NCBI RefSeq assembly: GCF_002002905.1
Contig: NZ_CP019509.1
Span: 496,001 to 560,000 of the forward strand
Length of the DNA stretch: 64,000 bases
Direction: 5' to 3'
Origin: Aquaspirillum sp. LM1
Lineage (GTDB): Bacteria; Pseudomonadota; Gammaproteobacteria; Burkholderiales; Aquaspirillaceae
In this document: positions 55,243 to 63,937 of the stretch, one piece after another
Position numbering within the stretch: position 1 is the first letter of the stretch
How the letters are laid out: the number at the start of each line of letters is the position of its first letter
Notes under the pieces: generated by a model
What the model was told of the DNA's origin: nothing
Databases searched by the model: none
What the model saw: the letters and a program-made list of their open reading frames with translations, nothing else
Made by a program: the position numbers and the translations under genes

Positions 55243-57210
55243 ATGCAATCGGTGCGCAAACGGGATGGCAGCCTTGCCGTGTTCAACCGCCGCAATATCG
55301 TGCGCGCCATCGCCGCCGCCGGCCGCGCCAGTGGTGAGTTTGATCTGCCGCTGGCCGAGGCGCTGACCGACCAAGTGCTGGCCCAACTGGCCGCCGACAG
55401 CTGCCCGGATGTGGAAACCATTCAGGATCGGGTGGAAGAAACGCTGGCGCACGCCGGCCACTGGCGCACCGCGCGCGCCTATGTGGTGTACCGCGAGCAA
55501 CACGCCCGCCTGCGTCAGGATTCGCGCAGTTGGGTGGATGTCGAGCACTGCATGAACGAATACCTGGAACAGCGCGACTGGCGGGTGAACGCCAACGCCA
55601 ACCAGGGCTACAGCCTGGGCGGGCTGATCCTGAACGTGGCAGGCAAGGTCACCGCCAATTACTGGCTTAGCCATGTGTTTCCGGCTGAAGCCGGCCAGTC
55701 GCACCGTGCAGGGGATTTGCACATTCACGACCTGGACATGCTGTCCGGCTACTGCGCCGGCTGGTCGCTGCGCCAGCTGCTGACCGAGGGCTTTAACGGC
55801 GTGCCGGGCAAGGTGGAAGCCACCCCGCCACGGCATATGTCCGCCGCCATTGGCCAGATCGTCAATTTTTTGGGCGCGCTGCAAAACGAATGGGCCGGCG
55901 CCCAGGCGTTCAGCTCGTTTGACACCTATATGGCGCCATTCATCCGCCTGGACGCCATGAGCTACGCCGAGGTGCGCCAGTGCATGCAGGAGCTGATCTA
56001 CAACCTGAACGTGCCCAGCCGCTGGGGCACGCAAACCCCGTTCACCAACCTGACGTTTGACTGGCGCTGCCCGGCGGATCTGGCCGAGCAAATCCCCTAT
56101 ATCGGCGGCGAAGAATGCCCGTTCAGCTACGGCCAGCTGCAAGCAGAAATGGACATGATCAACCGCGCCTACATCGAAGTAATGATGGCCGGCGACGCGC
56201 GTGGGCGGGTGTTCACCTTCCCCATCCCCACCTACAACATCACCCGTGATTTTCCCTGGGATCACCCCAACACCGACTTGCTGTTCGCCATGACCGCCAA
56301 GTACGGCCTGCCGTATTTCCAGAACTTCGTGAACTCCGACCTGGAGCCGCACATGGTGCGCTCGATGTGCTGCCGCCTGCAGCTGGACCTGCGCGAACTG
56401 CTCAAGCGCGGCAACGGCCTGTTTGGCAGCGCCGAGCAAACCGGCTCGATTGGCGTGGTGACCATCAACTGCGCGCGGCTGGGCTACCTGCACGCCGGCG
56501 ACGAAGCCGCGCTGCTGGCGCGGCTGGACACCCTGCTGGCCCAGGGCCGCGACGTGCTGGAGGTCAAGCGCAAGGTGGTGCAGCGGCATATGGACCAAGG
56601 CTTTTACCCTTACAGCAAGCGCTATCTGGGCAGCCTGCGCAACCACTTCAGCACCCTGGGAGTGAACGGCGTCAACGAGATGATCCGCAACTTCAGCCAT
56701 GACCGCGACGACATCACCACCGCCGCCGGCCACGCCATGGCCGTGCGCCTGCTCGACCACGTGCGCGCCCGCATTGCCCAGTTCCAGACCGACACCGGCC
56801 ACCTGTACAACCTGGAAGCCACGCCAGCCGAAGGCACCACTTACCGCTTTGCCCGCGAAGACCGCAAGCGCTGGCCAGCCATCCTGCAGGCCGGCACCGA
56901 TGCCCAGCCCTATTACACCAATAGCTCGCAACTGCCGGTGGACTACACCGACGACCCATTTGCCGCACTGGAACAACAGGAACAGCTACAGGGCAAGTAT
57001 ACCGGCGGCACCGTGCTGCATCTGTACATGCACGAGGCGGTGTCATCGGCACAGGCATGCAAAACCCTGGTGCAACGGGCATTAACCCGTTTTCGCCTGC
57101 CTTACCTGACCATTACCCCGACTTTTTCGATTTGCCCAACCCACGGCTTTTTGTCTGGTCGTCATGAATTCTGCCCCCAGTGTGATGCGGCGCTGCTGGC
57201 GGCCTGTTGA
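55243..57210 (+). CDS. nrdD: Anaerobic ribonucleoside-triphosphate reductase, catalytic part without glycyl radical
   Basis: NrdD reduces ribonucleotides to deoxyribonucleotides without oxygen. The 655-residue protein has an N-terminal ATP-cone (VRKRDGSLAVFNRRNIVRAI), the barrel with LNVPSRWGTQTPFTNLTFDW near 255, RSMCCRLQLD near 373, and NGLFGSAEQTGSIGVVTINC near 389. The C-terminal metal site is CPTHGFLSGRHEFCPQC, with His in place of the second Cys. The protein stops eight residues after this site (DAALLAAC). The usual last segment with RVxGY and the radical glycine is absent; it is coded by the separate gene at 57275-57457. An FNR box and two NrdR boxes lie upstream. Confidence 0.93.
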   Translation: MQSVRKRDGSLAVFNRRNIVRAIAAAGRASGEFDLPLAEALTDQVLAQLAADSCPDVETIQDRVEETLAHAGHWRTARAYVVYREQHARLRQDSRSWVDVEHCMNEYLEQRDWRVNANANQGYSLGGLILNVAGKVTANYWLSHVFPAEAGQSHRAGDLHIHDLDMLSGYCAGWSLRQLLTEGFNGVPGKVEATPPRHMSAAIGQIVNFLGALQNEWAGAQAFSSFDTYMAPFIRLDAMSYAEVRQCMQELIYNLNVPSRWGTQTPFTNLTFDWRCPADLAEQIPYIGGEECPFSYGQLQAEMDMINRAYIEVMMAGDARGRVFTFPIPTYNITRDFPWDHPNTDLLFAMTAKYGLPYFQNFVNSDLEPHMVRSMCCRLQLDLRELLKRGNGLFGSAEQTGSIGVVTINCARLGYLHAGDEAALLARLDTLLAQGRDVLEVKRKVVQRHMDQGFYPYSKRYLGSLRNHFSTLGVNGVNEMIRNFSHDRDDITTAAGHAMAVRLLDHVRARIAQFQTDTGHLYNLEATPAEGTTYRFAREDRKRWPAILQAGTDAQPYYTNSSQLPVDYTDDPFAALEQQEQLQGKYTGGTVLHLYMHEAVSSAQACKTLVQRALTRFRLPYLTITPTFSICPTHGFLSGRHEFCPQCDAALLAAC

Positions 57211-57274
57211 CACCCGGATAAAATGGCCATGCCCGCGCCCCATCCCTCACCCGTTTTCACCCAGGAGATTGACC

Positions 57275-57457
57275 ATGTTGTTTACTGCTTCCCCTACTGC
57301 TCACCCGTTGCCGCTGGCCGCAGATGACCCCCGGCGCACCCGCTGCGAAATCTGGACACGGGTGATGGGCTATCACCGCCCGGTCAGCTCGTTCAACACC
57401 GGCAAACAGGGTGAATTCCATCAGCGGCAGTTTTTCCGTGAACCTGCTGCCCGCTGA
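57275..57457 (+). CDS. Separate small glycyl-radical subunit of anaerobic ribonucleotide reductase
   Basis: This 60-residue protein reads RTRCEIWTRVMGYHRPVSSF, then NTGKQGEFHQRQFF, to its end at PAAR. RVMGYxRP is the glycyl-radical motif at the C-terminus of normal NrdD chains, and the FNxGKxxEFxxR tail is the segment that follows it. The gene has its own AGGAG at 57263-57267 and ATG at 57275, lies 64 bases after the nrdD stop, and is in another frame, so simple readthrough or one stop change cannot join them. By analogy with GrcA and pyruvate formate-lyase, it would dock in NrdD and be activated by NrdG. Confidence 0.82.
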   Translation: MLFTASPTAHPLPLAADDPRRTRCEIWTRVMGYHRPVSSFNTGKQGEFHQRQFFREPAAR

Positions 57458-57482
57458 CCCGCTGCCGTGGCCGCCTGCGCCC

Positions 57483-58157
57483 ATGGCACAGGCCCACGCG
57501 GCAATTGGCGGCGTCACGCCATTCTCCAGCGTGGACTGGCCAGGGCAACTGGCGGCGGTGGTGTTTATTGCCGGTTGCCCGTGGCGCTGCCACTACTGCC
57601 ATAACCCGCATTTGCAACAGCGTCAGGCCAGCCTGAGCTGGGCAAGTGTGCACGACTGGCTGCCCAGCCGGCGCGGCCTGCTGGATGGTGTGGTGTTTTC
57701 TGGTGGCGAACCGCTGAGCGAGCCGGCACTGGCCAGCATGCTGGCCGACGTCAGGGCGCTGGGGTTTGGCACGGCCTTGCACACTGCCGGCATTTACCCG
57801 CAGCGGCTGGCGAGCGTGCTGGATACGCTGGACTGGGTGGGGCTGGATATCAAGACCGACGCCGCCGGCCACGACGCGCTAACCGGCAAGCCGCGCAGCC
57901 ACTGGCCGGTGGGCGTTAGCCTGGCCATGCTGCTGGAATCCGGCTGCGCGTTTGAATGCCGCACCACCTGGAGCCCACGCTGGCTGCCGGAATCCCGGCT
58001 GCTGACGCTGGCCCGGCAACTGGCCGACCGGGGCGTGCGCCATTATGCGGTGCAGGACTACCGGTCGGCACCAGGCCAGCCCGCCGAGGGTGCGCTGAGC
58101 CTAGTGGCCCAGCAGCAACTGGCGCAGTGGTTTGAGCGGTTTGTCTATCGGCAGTGA
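57483..58157 (+). CDS. nrdG: Anaerobic ribonucleotide reductase activating protein
   Basis: NrdG is the radical-SAM enzyme that makes the glycyl radical. The 224-residue protein has the cluster motif GCPWRCHYCHNP (CX3CX2C) near residue 31, VVFSGGEPLSEPAL near 74 and WVGLDIKTDAAGH near 118. I chose the ATG at 57483 (MAQAHAAIGGVTPFSSVDWP); a GTG at 57411 would overlap the small glycyl-radical gene by 47 bases. The gap from that gene is 25 bases, so nrdD, the small gene and nrdG form one operon. Confidence 0.92.
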   Translation: MAQAHAAIGGVTPFSSVDWPGQLAAVVFIAGCPWRCHYCHNPHLQQRQASLSWASVHDWLPSRRGLLDGVVFSGGEPLSEPALASMLADVRALGFGTALHTAGIYPQRLASVLDTLDWVGLDIKTDAAGHDALTGKPRSHWPVGVSLAMLLESGCAFECRTTWSPRWLPESRLLTLARQLADRGVRHYAVQDYRSAPGQPAEGALSLVAQQQLAQWFERFVYRQ

Positions 58158-58276
58158 CAACGCCATGCCTCGGCCTGGCTGCAAGACCAATTGCTCAAGC
58201 TATCAGGGGACTGACGGAAAAAAGCACGGTTTCCGCCAGTTCGGGGATGCAGAACTGCGCTGAACCGGGCAATCAA

Positions 58277-58402
58277 TTATTTGGCCAGTTTCATCGCTTT
58301 TTTCAGCTCACGCAGCATGGTCAGAGGGTAGAGATCGGATGTGCCTACCTCGGAGGGGCGCGGCACCGGCGCAGTGGTCGCCATCCGCTGCACTACGCCC
58401 AT
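58277..58402 (-). CDS. Doubtful small ORF after the puuB-like gene
   Basis: A 41-codon frame (MGVVQRMATTAPVPRPSEVG, then TSDLYPLTMLRELKKAMKLA K) starts 6 bases after the stop of the puuB-like gene, with AGGA close upstream but at short spacing. The basic helix at the end looks protein-like. I know no family for it and it may not be real. The stretch from 58158 to 58276 holds nothing I can name. Confidence 0.25.
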   Translation of the reverse strand: MGVVQRMATTAPVPRPSEVGTSDLYPLTMLRELKKAMKLAK

Positions 58403-58407
58403 TCTTC

Positions 58408-59700
58408 CTACAGCCTGTCCCGCATCCGGTAATACAGCATGGCCAGCACCAGCGCCGGGGTGCGCAGCCAGCGTCCGCCAGGAAAGCTGGCGTGGCGGAA
58501 GCGGCTGAACAGGGCAAAGCGTTGTGGTGTGCCGCAGATGGCTTCGGCCATCAGCTTGCCGGCTAGGCCGGTCAGCGCCACGCCGTGGCCGGAGAAGCCC
58601 TGGGCAAACCACAGATTGCCTGGCAACTGGCCAAAGTGTGGCGCGCGGCTTTGGGTGATATCGACAAAGCCACCCCAGCCGCTGTCGATGGCCACGTCGG
58701 CCAGTTGCGGAAACACCTTGAGCATGTCGTGGCGCATGGCGGCCTGCAGATTGGTCGGCGGCAGGCCGGAATAGCTGACCTTGCCGCCAAACAGCAGGCG
58801 ATGGTCGGCAGACAGGCGGAAATAATCCAGCACAAAATTGCTGTCGCACACCGCCACCTGGCCGGGAATCAGCGCTTGCGCCCTGGCCTGGCCCAAGGGC
58901 GCGGTGGCAATCATATAAGTGCCCACCGGCATGATTTTCGCCGCCAGGCTGGGGGCCAATTGGCCGATATGGCTGTTGCACGCCAGCACCACATGGCGGG
59001 CGCGCACCTGGCCGTGTTCGCTGTGCACCACGCTGGGTGTGCCGGGGTGGATGCGCAGCGCCGGGCTGTGTTCGTACACGCGCACGCCGGCGTTCACCGC
59101 CGCAGCGGCCAGGCCAAGCGCGTATTTCAGCGGGTGCAGTTGGCCGCAGCCGGGGTCGTACAGTCCGCCAATATAGCGCGGCGACGCCACCAGGCTGGCC
59201 ACTTCGTCCTGCTCAATCAGCCGGTAGGCGCTGTAGCCGTAGTCCTGGGCGGCGCTGGCCTGCCAGCGGGCCAGCTCGTGCATCTGCCGGGGTTTCAGCG
59301 CGGCGTGAAAATAGCCCCAGCGCAGGTCGGCGTCGATCTGGTAGCGGGCGCAGCGCTCGCCTACCAGGTGTACGGCTTCCACGCTCATGTCCCAGATGGC
59401 GCGGGCGGCGTCGGCACCCAGCTGGGCGCGTACACTGTCCATGCCACAGGCGATGTCGGTGAGCACCTGGCCGCCGTTGCGCCCGGACGCCGCCCAGCCC
59501 AGTCGCGCGCCTTCCAGCAGCACCACGTTCAGCCCGCGTTCGGCCAGCTCCAGCGCGGCAGACAGCCCGGTGTAGCCGCCGCCCACCACGCACACATCGG
59601 CGTCGAGGGCGTCGTGCAGCGGGGCAAAGGTGGGGCCGCTGGCGGTGTGGTGATACCAGGAGTCGATATGCTCGTGGTGGGCAAAGTCGAGTAATCCCAT
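58408..59700 (-). CDS. puuB: FAD-dependent oxidase, PuuB-like (gamma-glutamylputrescine oxidase type)
   Basis: The 430-residue protein is a DAO-type flavin oxidase: dinucleotide-binding DVCVVGGGYTGLSAALELAE near residue 34, GWAASGRNGGQVL near 68, LVGERCARYQIDADLRWGY, the substrate-site region GGLYDPGCGQLHPLKYALGL near 180, and the C-terminal FSGHGVALTGLAGKLMAEAI. PuuB oxidises gamma-glutamylputrescine in putrescine use, and OrdL-type relatives have other amine substrates. Its place next to potIHGF supports a polyamine role. The start ATG at 59698-59700 gives the natural MGLLDFAHHEHIDSWYHHT; it lies 13 bases after potI, so it is in the same operon. Confidence 0.85.
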   Translation of the reverse strand: MGLLDFAHHEHIDSWYHHTASGPTFAPLHDALDADVCVVGGGYTGLSAALELAERGLNVVLLEGARLGWAASGRNGGQVLTDIACGMDSVRAQLGADAARAIWDMSVEAVHLVGERCARYQIDADLRWGYFHAALKPRQMHELARWQASAAQDYGYSAYRLIEQDEVASLVASPRYIGGLYDPGCGQLHPLKYALGLAAAAVNAGVRVYEHSPALRIHPGTPSVVHSEHGQVRARHVVLACNSHIGQLAPSLAAKIMPVGTYMIATAPLGQARAQALIPGQVAVCDSNFVLDYFRLSADHRLLFGGKVSYSGLPPTNLQAAMRHDMLKVFPQLADVAIDSGWGGFVDITQSRAPHFGQLPGNLWFAQGFSGHGVALTGLAGKLMAEAICGTPQRFALFSRFRHASFPGGRWLRTPALVLAMLYYRMRDRL

Positions 59701-59713
59701 ATCGGCTCCGGGT

Positions 59714-60547
59714 TCAGGCGGCTGCGGCCAGCGCGGCGCGGCGTTTTTCCTGGTGCAGCATGATGCGGTTGGCAGCAATCACCAGCACGGCTACCACCAG
59801 CACGGTGAGCGTGCCCAGCGCGTTGATTTCCGGGTTCAGCCCCAGCCGCACGCGGGAAAAAATCAGCTGTGGCAGCGTGGTCGAGCCGGGGCCGGACAGG
59901 AAGGCGGTCATCACCAGGTCGTCCAGCGACAGGGTGAACGCCAGCAGAAAGCCGGAGGCAATAGCCGGCAGGATCAGCGGCAGGGTAATCACGAAAAAGA
60001 TTTTCAGGGGCCGTGCGCCCAGGTCCATGGCGGCTTCTTCCAGCGAGCGGTCCATTTCTACCAGCCGCGAGCGGATCACCACGGTGACGTAGGCCATGCA
60101 CAGGGTGACATGGCCAATCCAGATGGTCAGCACGCCGCGCTCTTCCGGAAAGCCAAACCACTGCTGCATGCTGACAAACAGCAGCAGCATGGACAGGCCG
60201 GTAATCACTTCCGGCATCACCATCGGCGCAGTCAGCATGCCGGCAAACAGGCTTTTGCCGCGAAACGGGCCAAAGCGTGCCAGCACCAGCCCGGCCATGG
60301 TGCCCAGCACCACGCTCATGGCGCTGGCCAGCAGCGCCACTTTCAGGCTCAGGCCAAATGCGGCCATCACCGCTTCATCTTCAAACAGGGTGACGTACCA
60401 GCCCAGGGAAAACCCCGACCAGACGCTGACCAGCTTGGAGGCATTGAACGAGTACACCACCAGCACCACAATGGGCAGGTAGAGAAATGCCAGCCCGCTG
60501 CCCAGCGACAGCCGGCCAAACCAGGACATGGAAGATGTGTTCTGCAT
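59714..60547 (-). CDS. potI: Putrescine ABC transporter permease PotI
   Basis: This 277-residue inner-membrane protein has six helices and the binding-protein-dependent permease loop SLEEAAMDLGARPLKIFFVI near residue 170 (EAA motif), which contacts the ATPase PotG. The start SSMSWFGRLSLGSGLAFLYL and the end of the chain match PotI. It lies between potH and the puuB-like gene in the leftward polyamine operon. Confidence 0.94.
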   Translation of the reverse strand: MQNTSSMSWFGRLSLGSGLAFLYLPIVVLVVYSFNASKLVSVWSGFSLGWYVTLFEDEAVMAAFGLSLKVALLASAMSVVLGTMAGLVLARFGPFRGKSLFAGMLTAPMVMPEVITGLSMLLLFVSMQQWFGFPEERGVLTIWIGHVTLCMAYVTVVIRSRLVEMDRSLEEAAMDLGARPLKIFFVITLPLILPAIASGFLLAFTLSLDDLVMTAFLSGPGSTTLPQLIFSRVRLGLNPEINALGTLTVLVVAVLVIAANRIMLHQEKRRAALAAAA

Positions 60548-60628
60548 GGCAGATTCCTCAATACAAACACCAGGCCGGCCATCCGGCTGGCGCCGCCGTC
60601 CCTGGCCGCACGGGCCAGGGGCGGACGA

Positions 60629-61573
60629 TTAATGACGGGCGGCCCGCGCCAGGGCTTTTTCTTCGCGGCGGTGCAGGTAGATGATCGGGACAATCAGCAG
60701 CGCCAGCATCACGCAAGTCACCGCTGCGGCCATCGGCCAGTTGTTGTTGTCAAAAAACTCCATCCACAACACCTTGCCGATCATCAGCGATTCCGGCGTA
60801 CCCACCAGCTCGGGGATGACAAACTCGCCCACTGCCGGGATGAACACCAGCATGGCCCCGGCGACAATGCCGTTTTTTGACAAGGGCAGCGTCACGGTGA
60901 CAAACGCGCGCCAGGGGCGGCAGCCCAGGTCGGCGGCGGCTTCCAGCAGGCGGCCATCCAGCTTCACCAGGTTGGAGTACAGCGGCAGGATCATGAACGG
61001 CAGGTAGGTGTACACCATCACCAGCTGCACCGAAAACGCGGTGTGCAGCAGATGCAGCGGCTGGTCGATCACCCCCAGCGCCAGCAGCAGGGTGTTGATC
61101 AGCCCTTCGTTGTCGAGCAGGCCCATCCAGGCGTACACCCGCACCAGAAACGAGGTCCAGAACGGCAGCATCACCAGCATCAGCAGGGTGTTGCGCTGGG
61201 TGGGGGCGGCGCGGGCAATGGCGTAGGCCATCGGGTAGCCCAGCAGCAGGCAGAACAGCGTGGTGACCAGCGCCACTTTCACCGAGCCCAGGTAGGCATC
61301 CAGGTACAGTGGGTCGTCGAAGATAAACCGGTAATTGCCCAGGTTCAGCGCAATATTCAGTACGTCTTCGCTCTGGCTGAGCAGCGCCCGGTAAGGTGGG
61401 CTGGCAATTTCCACTTCGGAAAAGCTGATTTGCAGCACAAACAGGAAAGGCAACAGAAAAAACAGCCACAGCCAGCCATACGGCAGGCCAATCACCAGGG
61501 TGCGCCCGGCGGGCAGCCGGTGGCGCAGGGCCTGCCAGCGGGCGGCCCAGGCGTGCAGGAGAGGTGTGTTCAT
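60629..61573 (-). CDS. potH: Putrescine ABC transporter permease PotH
   Basis: The 314-residue permease pairs with PotI. It has a cytoplasmic N-terminus of about 25 residues, six helices (first: YGWLWLFFLLPFLFVLQISF) and the EAA loop LLEAAADLGCRPWRAFVTVT near 205. Its start overlaps the potG stop by 4 bases; 81 bases separate it from potI, a gap with no gene. Confidence 0.94.
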   Translation of the reverse strand: MNTPLLHAWAARWQALRHRLPAGRTLVIGLPYGWLWLFFLLPFLFVLQISFSEVEIASPPYRALLSQSEDVLNIALNLGNYRFIFDDPLYLDAYLGSVKVALVTTLFCLLLGYPMAYAIARAAPTQRNTLLMLVMLPFWTSFLVRVYAWMGLLDNEGLINTLLLALGVIDQPLHLLHTAFSVQLVMVYTYLPFMILPLYSNLVKLDGRLLEAAADLGCRPWRAFVTVTLPLSKNGIVAGAMLVFIPAVGEFVIPELVGTPESLMIGKVLWMEFFDNNNWPMAAAVTCVMLALLIVPIIYLHRREEKALARAARH

Positions 61574-62688
61574 AGTGTCAGCACCACCGCGTCGTTATCG
61601 GCCCAGCTTACGTACACCGCTTCTCCCCAGGTGGGGGCGGTTTCTTCGCGCCAGCGGGTGGCCGGCACGCTGGCCTTGATCACTTTGCCGCTGGCCAGCT
61701 GGATGTGATAAATCGAGAAGCCACCCAGGTAGGCAATGTCTTGCACTGTGCCGTGGTCGTGGTTGCAGCTGCCGGCAGGTTCGCTGCGCGACAGGCCCAC
61801 CCGCTCGGGGCGGATTGACACCCATACCGGCATGCCCAGCGTGCCGGTGATGCCATGGCCCACGTAAACCGGCAGGCGCAGTTCGCTGGCCCCCACTTCT
61901 ACATGGTCGGCTTCATCGACAATCACCTGGCCACTGAACAGATTGGTTTCGCCGATGAATTCAGCGGTGAAGCGACAGTTGGGCCGTTCGTAAATGTCGT
62001 TGGGGCTGGCCACTTGTAGCAGCTGGCCTTCCGACATGATGCCCACCCGGCTGGCCATGGTCATAGCTTCTTCCTGGTCGTGGGTGACCATGATGCAGGT
62101 CACGCCCACTTGCTCGATCATGTTCACCAGCTCCAGCTGGGTTTGCTGGCGCAGTTTCTTGTCCAGTGCGCCCAGCGGCTCGTCCAGCAGCAGGAGCTTG
62201 GGCCGCTTGGCCAGGCTGCGCGCCAGTGCCACGCGTTGCTGCTGGCCGCCGGAGAGCTGAAACGGCTTGCGCCGGGCGTACTTGCTCATTTGCACCAGCT
62301 CGAGCATGCGCGCCACGCGTTCCTGCACCTCGCTTTTTACCAGATGGTCTTGCTGCAGGCCAAAGGCGATGTTCTGTTCCACCGTCATGTGCGGAAACAG
62401 CGCATAGCTCTGGAACATCATATTGATTGGCCGCTCGTAGGGCGGCAGCCGGGTGACATCCTGGCCGTCGAGAATGATGCGTCCGGAGGTGGGGGTTTCC
62501 ATGCCGGCCAGCATGCGCAGCAGGGTGGATTTACCGCAGCCGGAGCTGCCCAGCAGGGCGAAGATTTCGTTTTTGGCAATGCTCAGATTGACGCCGTTGA
62601 CGGCAGTGTGCTCGCCAAACTGTTTGACCACATCGACAATCTGCAAATACGGTTTGGCGCTATCCGCCAGCGGGGGAGCCATGGTCAT
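61570..62688 (-). CDS. potG: Putrescine ABC transporter ATP-binding protein PotG
   Basis: The 372-residue ATPase has Walker A LLGSSGCGKSTLLRMLAG near residue 50, signature FQLSGGQQQRVALARSLA near 142, Walker B LLLLDEPLGALDKKLR near 166 and the switch histidine in CIMVTHDQEEA near 200. A TOBE regulatory domain takes up the C-terminal 120 residues. It lies downstream of potF, with a hairpin between, and overlaps potH. Confidence 0.95.
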   Translation of the reverse strand: MTMAPPLADSAKPYLQIVDVVKQFGEHTAVNGVNLSIAKNEIFALLGSSGCGKSTLLRMLAGMETPTSGRIILDGQDVTRLPPYERPINMMFQSYALFPHMTVEQNIAFGLQQDHLVKSEVQERVARMLELVQMSKYARRKPFQLSGGQQQRVALARSLAKRPKLLLLDEPLGALDKKLRQQTQLELVNMIEQVGVTCIMVTHDQEEAMTMASRVGIMSEGQLLQVASPNDIYERPNCRFTAEFIGETNLFSGQVIVDEADHVEVGASELRLPVYVGHGITGTLGMPVWVSIRPERVGLSRSEPAGSCNHDHGTVQDIAYLGGFSIYHIQLASGKVIKASVPATRWREETAPTWGEAVYVSWADNDAVVLTL

Positions 62689-62710
62689 GAGTGAGTGTCC
62701 CTTGTCAAGC

Positions 62711-62733
62711 CGGCCACCCGTCTGGGGTGGCCG
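62711..62733 (-). other. Intercistronic hairpin between potF and potG
   Basis: CGGCCACCC and GGGTGGCCG form a perfect 9-bp stem with a 5-base loop, with no U-run. It lies just after the potF stop. Such hairpins often protect the 3' end of the binding-protein message so that it outnumbers the permease message; that role is inference. Confidence 0.6.
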
Positions 62734-62748
62734 CAGGCAGAGTAGTGG

Positions 62749-63849
62749 TTATTTCCGGGTTTTGATTTCAGTCCACAGCCGGGTTTGCAGGCGTTGGGTC
62801 TTGGCTTCTACGGGCAGTTGCAGGAAGCTCACCGCCTGGATGGCCGGGGTGGGGTAGATCGACGGGTCTTTCAGGATTTTGCTGTCAATCAGCGCACGGG
62901 CAGCGGCGTTGGGCGAGCCAAAGGTCACGGCCTTGGCATTGGCGGCGGCCACTTCGGGGCGCAGGATGTAATTGATGAAGGCGTGGGCGTTATCGACGTT
63001 TTGCGCGTCTTTCGGGATAACCATGCTGTCCATCCACATCATCACGCCATCCTTGGGGGCCAGCACCTTGATTTCCTGGCCGCCCTTGGCTTCTTCGGCA
63101 CGGCGCTTGGCAATGTTCAGGTCGCCACCGTAGCCCAGCGCCACACAGATCGAGCCATTGGCCAGCTCATTGATGTAGCCGGACGAACTGAAGCGGGTGA
63201 TGGAGGGCCGGGCTTTTTTCATCAGCTCGCCAGCGGCCTGCCAGTCGGCGTCGGTGTGGCTGTTCGGGTCGCGGCCCAGGTAGTGCAGCGCCATCGGCAG
63301 CACTTCCGACGGGCTGTCCAGCACGGAAATCCCGCAGTTTTTCAGCTTGGTCGAGTATTTCGAGTCAAACAGCAAATCCCAGTCATTGGCCGGCATCGGC
63401 TCGCTGCCCAGCGCCGCCTTCACCTTTTTTACATTGATGGCCAGGGTGTTGATGCCATAAAAATACGGCACGGCGTATTGATTGCCCGGGTCGAATTTAT
63501 TGGCCTGGGTCAGCACGGCGGCGTCCAGGTTTTTGTAGTTGGGCAGTTTGGTCTTGTCGATTGGCTGATAGACCTTGGCTTGCAGCTGCTTGGCCAGAAA
63601 GGCGTTGGTCGGCACCACGATATCGTAGCCGGAACGCCCGGTGAGGATTTTGGCCTGGAGCACTTCATTCGAGTCGTACACGTCGTAACGCACCTGAATG
63701 CCGGTTTCCTTTTCAAAGTTCTTCACCGTATCCGGGGCGATATAGTCCGACCAGTTATAAATATTCAACACCTTGCCGGCGGCCATGGCCGGTGAGGTGG
63801 ACAGGCCCAGCAGCCCGACAGACAGGGCGGTCAACAGCAGTTTGCGCAT
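62749..63849 (-). CDS. potF: Putrescine-binding periplasmic protein PotF
   Basis: The 366-residue solute-binding protein has a signal peptide (MRKLLLTALSVGLLGLSTSP, cut after AMA) and begins AGKVLNIYNWSDYIAPDTVK, the PotF/PotD hallmark. WSDY near residue 35, DSNEVLQAK near 67 and the SSGYINEL and YGGDLNIA segments form the polyamine pocket in known structures. The ATG at 63849 has AAGGGA upstream at good spacing; an ATG two codons earlier is possible. It is the first gene of potF-potG-potH-potI-puuB. Confidence 0.95.
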   Translation of the reverse strand: MRKLLLTALSVGLLGLSTSPAMAAGKVLNIYNWSDYIAPDTVKNFEKETGIQVRYDVYDSNEVLQAKILTGRSGYDIVVPTNAFLAKQLQAKVYQPIDKTKLPNYKNLDAAVLTQANKFDPGNQYAVPYFYGINTLAINVKKVKAALGSEPMPANDWDLLFDSKYSTKLKNCGISVLDSPSEVLPMALHYLGRDPNSHTDADWQAAGELMKKARPSITRFSSSGYINELANGSICVALGYGGDLNIAKRRAEEAKGGQEIKVLAPKDGVMMWMDSMVIPKDAQNVDNAHAFINYILRPEVAAANAKAVTFGSPNAAARALIDSKILKDPSIYPTPAIQAVSFLQLPVEAKTQRLQTRLWTEIKTRK

Positions 63850-63902
63850 GGTCATTCCCTTTGTAGTGTGGAGTGGTGCAGTTACCGTGGTGGCGCAGCC
63901 CG

Positions 63903-63931
63903 CCCGCCAGCCGTGTTGGCCGGCTGGCGGG
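63903..63931. other. Hairpin between the right-edge gene and potF
   Basis: CCCGCCAGCCG at 63903-63913 and CGGCTGGCGGG at 63921-63931 form a perfect 11-bp stem with a 7-base loop. No T-run follows on either strand. It lies right after the stop of the leftward gene at the window edge and before the potF promoter, so it may end that transcript or protect it. Confidence 0.6.
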
Positions 63932-63937
63932 TCGGGA

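Noticed and set aside
57208-57210. TGA of nrdD as a recoded (selenocysteine or readthrough) codon joining to the glycyl radical segment
   Set aside because: The glycyl radical gene is in another frame and has its own ribosome binding site and ATG. Readthrough of the TGA could not reach it.
58403-58981. Upper part of a long minus-strand frame overlapping the puuB-like gene
   Set aside because: It lies inside the conserved C-terminal half of the oxidase in another frame. Only the short tail after the oxidase stop was kept, as doubtful.
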